A DNA stretch of 64,000 bases, from positions 250,609-314,608 of the forward strand of contig JAQFWX010000053.1 in assembly GCA_027605045.1 (NCBI GenBank), in the 5' to 3' direction. The position numbers and the translations under genes were made by a program. This document shows, piece after piece, positions 11,110 through 22,407 of the stretch; the stretch's first letter is position 1, and every line of letters starts with the position of its first letter. The stretch comes from Phallus indusiatus. Taxonomy: Eukaryota; Basidiomycota; Agaricomycetes; Phallales; Phallaceae. Under the pieces are notes generated by a model. That model made no database searches. It worked only from the letters and a program-made list of their open reading frames with translations, and was not told the DNA's origin.

Positions 11110-13581
11110 TCAGGCTTGCAAAGGCGTTACAGTCAGTGGAAGTTCAATCTTTCCAGATTGTGATCCTTTCACCCTAAGAAAATATCGTCAAAAACAACTA
11201 TCGACATTAGAGATGGAAAAAAAAAGTTACATAGGTTCCATAACACCAACATTGACTCGGAGAATTCCGACATTGCCAGGCGGAGGCGAAAACTCGAAGC
11301 TCTCCAACAATTCAAACAAGACAGCTTGCATTTCCAATACTCTGTATGGTGTTCAGCATGTCAAAGCGCTTAAAGACAAGAAATATGGTTCTTTTCTTAC
11401 GCGAAACGCCACCTGTAAAGAGTTCATAAATACATACATGCGAAATTGTCGAAAAAACTTGGACGTACCCGATACAGTTTCTAACCCCGCTGCCGAAGGT
11501 GAGCCTGTCACGTATTCATCTCACTTATTTGATTTTTTCATATTGTAATAAAGTCACGTACAAATTATTCATGACTCCAAGACTGATTTGTTGCTTCTTT
11601 GAGCCTTCTTCCAAGAACCTTTCTGGTCGCCATACGTCAGCGTCATCGCCCCAAACAGATTTATGTCTATAAGGAAAATTTCTATCAGTTCCGCAGTTAA
11701 AACTATTTTTAATCATTATAGTTTCACCTGTTGTATGCAATAAATGACATAAAGATCTGTCTTCCACGTTCAATCGGGAGACTAGTGATGGTCTCTCCAG
11801 TTGTAAGTGTTACGGGGTATGACAAGGGGACAATATCATCTTGGTCAGTTTCCCGATAAATACCGGACACTATGGGATATAGCCGCAAGGTTTCCTTGAG
11901 AATGTAAGTTGATTGTCAGAATTACTAGTAGGGTAACGAAATGATATACCTTCATAAGAGCAGAAAGGTACCGCATTGAATCCAGGTCTGAAATACTCAA
12001 TTCTCTATCAGTTCTTTCCGCAAGACGGGCTCGGGTTGCCTTTATTTCTTCCCTAACTTTGTTTTGGTACTCGGGATGTCGCGAGAGTTCATACAATGCC
12101 CAGGATATGGTGTAAGCGGTAGTTTCATGTCCCGCAAAGAAAAATGTCCTAGAACAATTGTATTGAATAGAAATCAAGAATTATGTTCAATGGACCCACG
12201 TAAGTTGTGAAAGGACTTCCTCATTTGTCATTTTTGTTTTGGGATCCTCGGAAAGATTAGCTTTAACTGACAAGAAATCAATACAATGCAATTTAATCAA
12301 CAACAGTGTCATTTACCCAGCACGCTCATGAGATCTTTTGAACCTTCTTGTCCATTGACATACAGAGTTGTTTGCTTATCAACGACCTCTTGAGCAACTG
12401 CGGTGACTGCCGCCAGGTAGGGTCTAAGCTTCTTTGAACTTTTAGTTGGTAAGCGCCTGAGAATTTTTTGCAGGAATCCTGGAACATTGCCCGAAAGGTA
12501 GCTGATGACTAAATCAATATCGGGACGTTTGAAAAATGCGGAAACCCTAAAAAAAATGGTCATTATAGTTGTTGCATCAGAAAAAAGAATAATGTAGAGT
12601 ACGATAAGTCGCCGTAAATCTTGGCTAGCCTGTTGCTCCGTCCACCTTCTATCGCCTCAAAATCGTACGCGGCGGCAGCTATGAATAAGTTAGATGGGTA
12701 TAAACGAGTTAAGAGGATAAAACAAACCATTCCCAATGACGTCGAGAGTGAGACGGGAGAGCCACGGTACAATATTCACGACGTTGGGATTAGCATCTTT
12801 AGACGACTCGATTTGCTCCTTGATTTTGTTCGCTGTCTATTCCGCTTGTTAACACACCTGAAACACGTTGCGACTGATAATGATATGTATACCAGCTGAG
12901 CTTTATAAGTGAACATCGGGATAAAGTGCCTAAGCGTGTTGAATGAGAAAGCAGGGGTCATAATTCTCCTCTGTCGAGTGTGCTGAGTTCCTATTATCAA
13001 TTATGAGTATGATGAAAGTCAAAAAGTCCTGTTCGATGAATTAATACCATCAGCCCAAACGAGCCCTTTACCGAGGAGCATCATCAAGTGTGATCGTCTT
13101 GCACCCGTCTTGTGGAAGTTGTATCCCGAAGTGTTCATGATGTACTGTAAGGCCTGCGTGGTTATGCGTCAACGTGCGGCAGAGATTTCAAATGTAGCAA
13201 GTAGTGAAAAACCTTCGGGTCAGTTAGGAATATAGTTTTCCTCTGTCAAATACAGTCAATGGGCCGTACTATGCATAAAACGATTTGTACTGACATATAA
13301 TTCTTCATGTAACTTGACTACATAGCCGTACTTTTCAGTCCATTCGAGATGCGGAGTAGTCATTTCATCAGCACGGTATATAGCGGGCAAGTTGCCTTTT
13401 TTTCTCCTTGTTAGTACAACATTATGGAAACAGACAGAACAATCGTTAACGAACCGGTTAACCATGATGTCGGTGGGGGTCCAGGAAGTTTATCAATAAC
13501 GCGAGACCGGAAAAGATTATAGAGAATACGAGCAATTGAAAAGATGCAAAAACCAAATACTAAGATGGGGACTGAACTCAT
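11110..13581 (-). CDS. Cytochrome P450 monooxygenase
   Basis: Reads on the minus strand from ATG at 13581 ([14 protein letters not shown], a membrane anchor, then the proline hinge LPGPPP) to TGA at 11110, in about 16 short exons, roughly 545 residues. All P450 landmarks are present in order: I-helix [11 protein letters not shown], the ExxR helix ETLR, WRPERF, and the heme-thiolate loop [10 protein letters not shown] with its Cys, followed by WRFAVLEMQ. Clear exon joins are LTG/NLPAIY, TDPK/ALQYI, NCIG/WRFA and MEPM/VKGS. The start was chosen for the anchor plus hinge. It resembles the multigene P450 families of Agaricomycetes; I cannot name the CYP family or substrate. It would act at the ER with a P450 reductase. 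It lies beside two secreted peroxygenases, another heme-thiolate family, though these act outside the cell. Confidence 0.88.
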
Positions 13582-14807
13582 GGTGGCTGGTTGTCACGCC
13601 TGCGAAGACCCATGAGCGACTATACTTAATAGTGTTTCGTACTATGGGCACTCCGTAAATTCAACGCCCCGGTACCTATCAAGGGACGCGAGCGACATGA
13701 GTTTTCGAACAAAAAATCGGGTTCCGAACAGAATGCCGAAAGCGTGGAGCAAATTTCTCTTCAAATACACACCATATATAAAGGTCAAGTCTGGCCGTGT
13801 ATGTCTGTCACGGCAGCTGCGAAGCGCAATACAATATTTGTCGTCTGGCCATTCTTCGAATCACTTTTGAAACTAAACTCACTCGGGCAAGGCAGGGTTG
13901 GACAAAACCATCTTGATGTGGCTTAGCCTATTCGTATTGAGTCAGCGGTATTATATGGCACTTTAGTAATTTGCCATACAAACTTGTGTTGTTTTGCGTT
14001 ACTCCTCTATCTGAAGCTAGTTTAGGTCAATAACTTTGAAGTATTCTTCGTCTTTGAATTTTGAAATATGCAAGTTACTAGAAAAAACCTCGCGAAAGTT
14101 ACACTCAGCGTGGGAGATGTCGCTTCGCTTAATATCCATTTTTTTCATATCTCCGCCCGTACCGCGTACCGGCTAAAAAAACCTCACCTATAGGCTTCTC
14201 AATAGCGACATGTACATACGTAACAACCTGACACGAACGGGTTTTGGGTTCCGAAAGTGTAAGAATGGCGATTCCATCGATCTCTTTGAGATGCAGCCTC
14301 GAGACCAGGCTATTTGAAATGAATTTAGAGCAAGAATCTTATCTTTCGGGATCTATCTGGCGAAGATGCTGGGAGAAGCGAGATATAACCAACTGGCAAA
14401 ACTCTTGAATCGGTCTATAGCGGAGATTTGCCCTGACGGGATTCTTGTATATCCTTGCGCGTACGATTCACGCCCACCATCTCCTACCATCACCCACCAC
14501 TCCTTAAATGAGCGGTCGGTATCAAAAAGGCTTCCGATTTCTTCAGATTCGAGGTTTGAGCTTCAAAAACCCGTGAAAATCATGCACGGCGGGATCTTGC
14601 ACGAATATCGTATTATTATTGGCAATAATCGGAACAAAAACAGACGATAGAGTGAGAAATACCTCGATATGCTACGCGTCATTTCAGATGCAATTAAAAA
14701 AGTGCGATTGTCCATATTATGCGAGATGAGACTCTAGAATACTTTACCGGATATGACAACTGCTACATACAGTATACGGCAATAATAGAATTCAACCCAA
14801 CGGAACT
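13582..14807. other. Intergenic region between P450 and peroxidase 1
   Basis: Apart from the possible gene remnant at 14262-14510, no coding, RNA or repeat signal is seen. Confidence 0.4.
14262..14510 (+). pseudogene. Possible gene remnant of unknown family
   Basis: One frame reads like real protein, DSIDLFEMQPRDQAI, then an in-frame TGA, then NEFRARILSFGIYLAK and MLGEARYNQLAKLLNRSI, followed by DGILVYPCAYDSRPP. The stop in the middle, the lack of a clear start and the frame running out soon after suggest a decayed exon rather than a working gene. I do not recognise the family. Confidence 0.3.
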
Positions 14808-16163
14808 TTATTTAGTTCCGAAAGGAAAAACTTGAGTGCAATTGTGTCCCTTAACCGCAGAGTAGAAAAATTCCAAATTAGTATTAAGGGCATCTCGTAG
14901 TTGGCCAGTAGGATTAGGATACTGGATCTTCAAAACACGGAGAACAATATCCTCGTAAATACCACAAAAGTCGGATAAAGCAGGTGTTTCAGGCATTAGA
15001 GTAAAATTGTTAACGCCATGGTTGATACCCGGAGTAAAAGGATGCTTGTCAAAAACCCTTTGAATAAGTGGTGTTACGGTCGGGAAGCTGACCGGGGCTG
15101 GTTGACGATGAAATCCCGTTGGCATCATATTTGTGTCAAAGAAAGATCGAGCCGCGTCAAGATTAAGTTTTCCATTATTAAGTCGGCCATCCACAAAGAA
15201 GATTGTAGGGAAAACAGCTTCTGAATAAGCAGATAAGATACGTGGGGAGACGAAGCTGAGATTTGGGTTGTTTTGAATGGACTGTTGGAGACGTTGATGG
15301 CGAAGTTCGGCCGCTGTGTTCATATCGTATGTACCATTTGCCCCGAATTCTTGAGCAAAAGAAGTGAACTGATAAATGAGGGGTTAAGCCCAAGACGATA
15401 TTTTTCCAGGAGAATATATCATAGTACCTGCTTGAAGAGTGTCTCGTTAAAAGCTGCTTGATTACCAAAAAAGGCGTCAACACGTGTCATACTCGTGTCG
15501 CCTATGAGAGGTTTATGAGTTAGGATGCACGATGCCAAAGTACAAATGCTATCAAACACCTTCAAAAGTGCCATGAAAAGACAAGCCTCCCACCGCAGCT
15601 GGTTTCGGAGGATCGGGACCGGTCAGTGAGGTCTTTCCTCCGATGCTTATGAGATTAGTCAAAGGATTTCCGTTCAACAGGTGTGCTTGATAGACCAGGA
15701 ATTTTGCGAAGTCATTTCCCAAGTTATACCCTAGTTCAGTGGTTTCAGTAACAAGTGGGGAAATGTCAAGAGATCGCTGTACCTTCCATGACAGCCGTGA
15801 TAAGCTGGTCTGGTCTCGCAACGCCAGACCTAGGAAGATACTATTGAATATGGCTTAAAAAAATTGTAGAAGAAACACGTTCAAGTGATTACGCACATTA
15901 TGATTGGCAAGGGTGTTCAAACCGGGACACGGACCACGAAGATCAGTAGGTTTGGGAGGGATGTAGGGGTGCGTTGGGTCATTGACCATCTTTATACAAT
16001 CATCTTGTAAGGGACCAGGAGGATTAGGGATATGGGTCAGAGTTTTCCTGTTTTCTAGGAACTTATCGACGAGTTTTTGACAGATTTTAGCAAAGTGGGC
16101 CGGATAGGCAAGTGTGAAAGGAATGACCAAAAACAATACTAGTGCTGATTTGAAGATCATCAT
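14808..16163 (-). CDS. Heme-thiolate peroxidase, unspecific peroxygenase (UPO) type, copy 1
   Basis: Five exons (16163-15897, 15840-15783, 15730-15560, 15501-15428, 15368-14808), about 376 residues, close to the roughly 370-residue precursor of long-type UPOs. A signal peptide (MMIFKSALVLFLVIPFTLA) is followed by the heme-binding RGPCPGLNTLANH (PCP, Cys thiolate ligand), then YLPRSGVARP and the acid-base motif GTFEGDTSMTR (EGD). SPRILSAYSEAVFP carries the Arg and Glu expected near the heme channel. Cys in SDFCGIYED and in HNCTQVFPFG match the C-terminal disulfide of long UPOs. Enzymes of this family use hydrogen peroxide to insert oxygen into, or oxidise, small aromatics and alkanes outside the cell. 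Intron positions equal those of copy 2. Substrate range cannot be told. Confidence 0.92.
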
Positions 16164-17621
16164 TTGTGTGAAAGTTCAAGAGAGAATGAGGAGAAGAAGA
16201 GTGTCAGACCGTGGGGGTAATGTGTGTGTACCTTTACGAAGGCCGCTTTTCTACAAATTGTCCTTTGGAGAACCGAGCTTTGTGGGCATCTAGCCCGAAA
16301 GGCCGAAGACGTTCCTAGTTGATCGTGGGAATCATACAATATCAAATAGGACCAGCAGGCAACGTGAATTGTTTGAAACAGGTTTATAACCTTTTCATAC
16401 GATACGCAGAACACGACAGTTTGTTCAATCCTCCGGATCAACTGGGCTTGCTCGAACCATTCTCTCTCCAAGGGGAAGAATAAATAAATGCACAGAAAAA
16501 AATCAATAGGCAAATCAAAATGAAAGACATTCAGAAGAAATTGCCAATACATACCTTTCTTTTATTGATCCCGAGACCGCCTTGAAATGGAAAAAGCGTC
16601 GCTTATGCGCTGTCGTTCTCCATGCCAATGCCTTTGCTAGGGAGACGGGTTTTTTAGTTACATTGATATGACCCTAAACTCTTCAAAAGGTACATTCAAT
16701 GATCTGGGTTATATCTCTGACGCACATCCCCCCATCTAGAAACCTCCGGAGATCACTGATCAGTGAATTCAGTAATAACATATAGAGTGTAACAACAACT
16801 TTCGAAGGGGTAAGTTTGAACCTGATATCATAAAAGATTGTGAGGGTTCTGATGGATTGCGCAGTACATACACAGGAAGGGTTTCAAATCCACTTTGGTG
16901 ATCAATCGATCATTCACTGAAACGGCGAAGTCAAAGCGGAAAGTTATGTAACCCAAATAGTGGCAAACACTACATGCATTGACACTGTAACAAAGATGTT
17001 CGGTATTTAGCGCAATTTTTTTTCAAATTCTTACCTTCACCAAAATTCAATCTTATATAAAACAAAGCGAGTCTTTTTTAAATCGAGAGGTACCAGGAAC
17101 TGCAAAGTACAATGCGAGATTTAGCCCAGAGCCAAGAGATTTGAGCTTGAGCGCTGGCACTGGAGGAGACACCGCATCGACACTGGTCACGTAACGTACG
17201 TAACGATAAGCCTAGGACACCCGCTGCGCGCGTCGTGCGGTCCTCGCCTCTTTCTTCCCATTCTGTACGTTTGGATCTTATCTGTAGTAATGACTTTTCC
17301 TCCTAAGCATACCTATTGCGATGAGGAGGTACCAAGACTCACAGAAACCGGGACAGAGTCGGATATATCTGCCTTCTCAACTAAGCTATTATTTTTCATC
17401 TCAATATAGACGACAGACGAAGGATTCGGAAGGAAACTTGCGGCTGACTGCTGAATTAGAAACTCAAAACATGTCACGGGTAGAACAGTATTCAAATATT
17501 GCTGAATTATCAAGCTTCGGATCTTTTTATTGGAATAGACGTACGGTATGTTTCTACAAAATATAATATATCAAAAAATCTTCAGTGCAATAGAGCAGGG
17601 CGAGCCTAGCTCCGATCTCAG
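16164..17621. other. Intergenic region between the two peroxygenases
   Basis: About 1.4 kb with no supported gene on either strand. It must hold the promoter of copy 1, but no clear TATA or other element stands out. Confidence 0.4.
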
Positions 17622-18968
17622 TCAGTTTCCGAAAGGAAAAACCTGCGTGCAATTATGGCCTTTCACAGAAGAGAAGAAGAAATCCAAATTGGTATTAAGA
17701 GCCTCTCTGAGTTGACCAGTGGGATTAGGATACTGAATCTTCAAAACACGAAGAACAATATCCTCATAAATCCCACAAAAGTCTGACAAAGCAGGAGTAT
17801 TGGGCATTAACGTGAAGTTGTTAATACCATGGTTGACACCCGGAATGAACGGATGCTTATCAAAAATTTGTTGAACGAGTGGCATTATGACAGGGAAACT
17901 GACTGCTCTGGGCTGGCGATGGAATCCTTTTGGAAATATGTTCCAGTCAAAGAAATCTCGAGCAGCTTTGAGATTGAGCTGTTTGTTATTAAGACGGCCG
18001 TCTACGAAGAAGGTCAAAGGGAAGATAGCCTCTGAGAAGGCGGATAATATCCGTGGAGAAGTGAAGACAAGTTCGGGGTTTGTGTGAATCGAGTCTTGAA
18101 GACGTCGGTGACGGAGTTCAGCTGCAGCGTTTATATCGTACGTATTGTTAACACCGAATACAACGGAAAAGGCTTCGAACTTATGTGTCTAGATTAGCCA
18201 AATTAATCTCAGGAGAGTGTATCATTCATACCTCCTCAAAACGTTGTTCATTGAAAACAGCTTGGTTTCCAAAGAAAGCGTCGACGCGAGTCATACTAGT
18301 ATCACCTTGACATGAAAATAATACTTGTATCGGCTGTATATGAAATAACAATGACGAAACGTACCTTCAAAGGTTCCGTGGAAGGTCAAGCCTCCTACAG
18401 CCGCTGGTTTCGGAGGATCAGTACCAGTTTTAGGTGTTTTCCCTCCGATACTCAAAAGGTTCGTCAAAGGATTTCCGTCCAACACGTGAGCTTGGTAGAC
18501 TAGGAATTTTGCAAAATCGTTTCCCAAGTTAAAACCTAATGGTAAAATTCAGAATAGGGGATCAAGAAGCTAGAGTGTTACCATACCTTCCATAACGGCA
18601 GTTACGAGCTGGTCTGGTCTCGCAACACCTGATCTAGGGAGGTACTAACAGAAACATTGAAGTCAGGAGGGGGGGATGATGCAAAAAATGTTTCAGTTAC
18701 GTACACCATGATTGGCAAGGGTATTCAACCCAGGACACGGTCCACGAATATCTGAGTATGTAGGGGGGATGAAGGGATGTGCTGGATCGTTGACAAGCTT
18801 TATGGAATCATTTTCCAAAGGACCTGGAGGATCGGGGATAACTACGATCGGATTATTAAGTATGAATTGATTGATCTCTCCTTGACTAAGTCCAGCAAGA
18901 GATTCATAGTGCGAGAATGCAAATGCAGAAGAGATGCAAAGAGACAAGAGTGCAAATCTCATGGCCAT
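17622..18968 (-). CDS. Heme-thiolate peroxidase, unspecific peroxygenase (UPO) type, copy 2
   Basis: Five exons (18968-18705, 18644-18587, 18535-18365, 18305-18232, 18188-17622), about 377 residues. Exons 2, 3 and 4 have exactly the same lengths (58, 171, 74 nt) as in copy 1, so the pair is a tandem duplication. Start MAMRFALLSLCISSAFAF gives a signal peptide; a second ATG two codons later (18962) is equally usable. Motifs: RGPCPGLNTLANHG, YLPRSGVARPDQL, GTFEG/DTSMTRVDA, LSDFCGIYED, GHNCTQVFPFGN. Differences from copy 1 are concentrated in the N-terminal propeptide-like stretch and around the EGD-following exon (NEQRFEE versus NETLFKQ). A TATA-like GGATATATAG lies near 19037 on the minus strand, about 70 nt upstream. 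Expected to be secreted and peroxide-dependent. Confidence 0.92.
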
Positions 18969-19822
18969 CCTTAACGTTAAGCTGAGTCTGAGATAATGGA
19001 CAAGCTTATGACCAGGTTGAGACCGCAGGTTAGGACTATATATCCAAAATTGGAACAGAATAGAAAATTCGGGGTGACCCATATGGTTTTATGTTAATAG
19101 CTGTTCCGGGCGTATAGTAGCGCCATCTGGCAACTTAACTCAGTATCCACTTTATCAGAGCCAAGTATGTTGAAAATGAGCCATTCGAGATGTAGATGGG
19201 GATTCCTTTTATAAACCAATGAATTCAATGGCAAATGTTTGTTTGCATATGATCTGAATTGCTGTCAATCAAACAAATTCATCGGCGCATGGACTCCACA
19301 TTGTGGTCATCAGTAGTTTGGTTGACTAGAAGGCATTTGCGATCAGTATCGCAAATCCCTTTGTCCCGGTGTTATATAGTTTGGCTCTAACAATTCTTTG
19401 GAAAGGCGTATAGAATAAACGGGCAATTGGAACTTGCGTTCCAAAAAGGTGAGTCGTGCGTTCGACGATGATGCCATTGGACAGGAGTTTTATGAGCGCT
19501 CGCCGAGAAAAATAGGAACGGCTATCTATTGCGCTAATAGTCATTTCGCAAATAACTCCAATGCATGGCCACTAAACCTACGGATACCACGAAGAACATG
19601 CGAGTGCGTGTGACTGAGAATCCTGATGATGCATGCGAATGCGTGAGAGGAATAGTCGTATATTGAGAGGGGCTCAGCAGTTCTGTTGGCTGAGAGCTTT
19701 CATGAGAAAAACGGACAGGAACAAGCTGTCAAGGTCGACCTAGGCGTGTCCCACGTCAATGAAAACGAAACGCCTGTGGTCATCGCAATATAACCTTTCG
19801 TCAAGCCTCGTCCTAAAAAGCC
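18969..19822. other. Divergent intergenic region
   Basis: No gene is seen. It separates the minus-strand peroxygenase copy 2 from the plus-strand secreted protein gene and must hold both promoters. Confidence 0.4.
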
Positions 19823-20584
19823 ATGACCTTCGTACTACATCTGGCAACCTTGCTTTGTGCTTTCATATCGTCTGGAATTTTTGCCGCGGAAACGGTGGTT
19901 AATCCTTTTATTCGCGCCGATATACGCATTGAAGGAGCAAACTCGACGATTTTTGAGGGCCACGTCCTCACCCGGGGTCATAATGTAACCACACCCAGTG
20001 GCGGTACCCATCCTTGTGACGGCACAAATAATGACGCCAACCCCGTTCCCGGAGCGACATGTACGACAGCTCTTGCGGATGCAGCAAGAAAGCGCCATTT
20101 CCCTTTCGACGGGTGAGTTCATGACGCTGCGCCATGTCTTGGGTCTTAACAGCTAACCTTTGGCCATGGCAGAACTTTCTTTTCCGAATTCGACGATTTC
20201 CTCATTACGAGCATCGGAACATCGACACAGACCTCCACGGAGTTTTGGGGTTTGTTAGTCAACTTTCAGTTCGCAGCGGTAGGAGGATGCCAACAAGAAG
20301 TCAAAGCGACGGACAAGATACTGTGGGCCTTCAACGCCTTCAACAAGGAGCATTTCTTGTCTCTCTCCGGTCCTCAAACAGCTCGGGTACACCATCCTAT
20401 TACGGTGACAGTTATAGACGGATCAACGAACGATCCCATCGAAGGAGCGAGCGTGGGTGGGCAGCTGACGAACGCGGACGGAGATGCGACGTTGACTTTT
20501 AGTACGAATGGAGTACACGTTTTGAAGGCCGAACGTGCTGATTCAATTCGGTCAAATGCTCTCAAGGTGGTTGTTACGAATTGA
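19823..20584 (+). CDS. Secreted DUF4430-like hypothetical protein
   Basis: Two exons, 19823-20112 and 20173-20584, with a 60-nt GTGAGT..CAG intron inside the codon linking FPFDG and TFFSEF; 233 residues. MTFVLHLATLLCAFISSGIFAAE is a signal peptide. The middle (FWGLLVNFQFAAVGGCQQEV, ATDKILWAFNAFNKEHFL) looks like the DUF4430/transcobalamin-C-like fold found in many secreted basidiomycete proteins. It is followed by an Ig-like, carboxypeptidase-regulatory-like segment (PITVTVIDGSTNDPIEGASV, then DGDATLTF). Four cysteines in the N-terminal half could pair. Function is unknown; a cell-surface or secreted binding role is an inference. Confidence 0.8.
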
Positions 20585-20822
20585 GTTGATTAGAGACTGG
20601 AATTGTGATGACAAGCAATGTAGCACAAAAGATGAAATTCGCGACTGCCACTGATTTCAATTTGTTGAGAAACATCCATCCATTCACGTGACTTGTTATG
20701 TAATTGTGACGCGCGTGACATCCACAATCCATTTGGATCCCACCACAATAAGACTGGCACTCAATACAACTACCTTCACGCGTCTGCGTTTATCGATCTC
20801 TTCCTTGAAACGAGCTAGATCA

Positions 20823-21895
20823 ATGCCAAAAGCTTCCAAGATCGAATTCTATGCTGTTCACATTGGAAAGCAGCCAGGCGTTTACAACTCTTGGTGATCA
20901 ATCTTCCCGTTTTTCTTTCACTTCAAAAAGATCATGAAAACTCAAGCTAGTTGCGATATATGAAAGGAAAGAGTGTGAAGACCAAGTTAAAGGATTTCCG
21001 AAGGCGTCATACAAGAAATTCCGTACCGCTTCAGAAGCTGACGCGTTTGTTAAACAAGGGCCACGTTCACTGACCGCCGGAGGATCGACATCTTCATCCG
21101 CATCTGAAGCCGTCGTACCTACAGCTACATCTTCATCAGGCACAAAGAAAACATATCTTGAGAGAAAACATGAGAAACAAACGACAGACAATGTCAATGA
21201 TGCTGAAAACGAAAAGGGTTGGGACGTTGTTTTTACTGATGGAGCTTGCTCGAATAATGGTAAAGACGGGGCCCTTGCTGGAATAGGTGTGTGGTGGGGA
21301 GAAAATGATCCTAGGTAACGCAAACGTCGTTTCTATCCTCATGGATGCCGTCAGTAATTTTTTTTCAGGAACATGTCGGAACGCTGTCCTGGTGCTCAGA
21401 CAAATAATCGCGCAGAGCTCATAGTAATGCCATCATTTGCCAACAATGCAGCGATAGAAGAAGACTCATTAACGTATTTAGGCCATCATCCGGCTACTTG
21501 AAACGCATCTGATTACCCCCAAACCCCTTTTAATCAAGACCGACTCCTCCTATTCGATATCCTGTAAGTGATTTGTACTATCTAGCTCCTACAATGCATC
21601 GTTCTTAGAGTCATAAAATCCATTTGAAGGTATCCGCGACTGGTTACCCAAGTGGAAAAAACAGAATTGGAAAACAGGGTCGGGAACTGATGTCAAAAAC
21701 AAGGAGCTTATTACCTACCTTTCGCATCTTCTGGACGAAAGGGGTCTGAAAGGACAACCGGTCAAGTTTCAGCACGTTCGTGGACATCAAGGAATTGTTG
21801 GGAATGAAGGCGCCGACAAACTTGCTGTGCGGGGGTATTCATTGCCCCATTTTGACAGAGAGTTTGTGACCCCGGACGCCACCAATAAGGAGTAG
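20823..21895 (+). CDS. RNH1: Ribonuclease H1
   Basis: Five exons (20823-20893, 20967-21314, 21369-21423, 21482-21563, 21630-21895), 273 residues. The N-terminus is the RNase H1 hybrid-binding (viroplasmin-like) domain (EFYAVHIGKQPGVYNSW, WKECEDQVKGFP). A Ser/Ala-rich linker leads to the catalytic domain. The four acidic residues are visible: D in VFTDGACSNNG, E in NNRAELIAII, D in IKTDSSYSI, D in GNEGADKLAV; the HVRGHQG loop His is also present. It cleaves RNA in RNA-DNA hybrids in nucleus or mitochondria. An upstream in-frame ATG at 20688 could give a longer form with a basic leader, possibly a mitochondrial signal; 20823 is preferred because it starts right at the domain. Confidence 0.92.
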
Positions 21896-22407
21896 TTGAA
21901 GAACGTCAAAGAAAGACCATTCAAACACTAACCTCCAAGATATGCATGAATTTGCACGGAACCGAGTTACTTTGACGAATGATGCCAGTTTTTGAAAGGA
22001 TCAGCCATGATTTTGTCTAGCATTTGTCCATGTTCAGAGTTCGTTCATCCATCTGTGCTTACTAGGATGTAAACATTCTGTATATCAGAGATAATAGAAC
22101 ATGACTTGTTCTTGCGAATCTTTTATTACCTATTTTAGAAAGAAAAAGAAAGTCATAAGTTGATGTTCCCATAAAAATGGCTTTCAAGTTTGACCTGAAC
22201 ATGACACGCGCAAGGCAGCACAGGCTGGGGACACTCAAATGTAAACCCCACATATATTTCAAAGGCCACAGTCACTACAATACATTCATTGGATGTCAGA
22301 CGCCGTTTAATATGAACACAAAGTGTAATTAAACGACTCAAACAACATGGTTTCACAATGATATCTGACATGCGAATGTCATTGTGAAACCACATACAGG
22401 ATTGTCT
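21896..22407. other. 3' regions between convergent genes
   Basis: Convergent 3' flanks of RNase H1 (+) and the Cys/Trp-repeat gene (minus). No gene is seen. It holds the perfect hairpin listed separately. Confidence 0.45.
22348..22392. repeat. Perfect 14-bp stem hairpin in a 3' UTR
   Basis: TGGTTTCACAATGA (22348-22361) and TCATTGTGAAACCA (22379-22392) are exact inverted repeats around a 17-nt loop. The hairpin starts 16 nt past the stop of the minus-strand gene, so it lies in its 3' UTR or terminator region. Confidence 0.75.

Noticed and set aside
11099..11548. 149-codon plus-strand frame over the 3' end of the P450
   Set aside because: It lies antisense to conserved P450 exons with the heme-binding loop; no recognisable protein.
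16160..16552. 130-codon minus-strand frame between the two peroxygenases
   Set aside because: Low-complexity hydrophobic reading with no homology or splice link to the UPO gene, which starts independently with a signal peptide at 16163.
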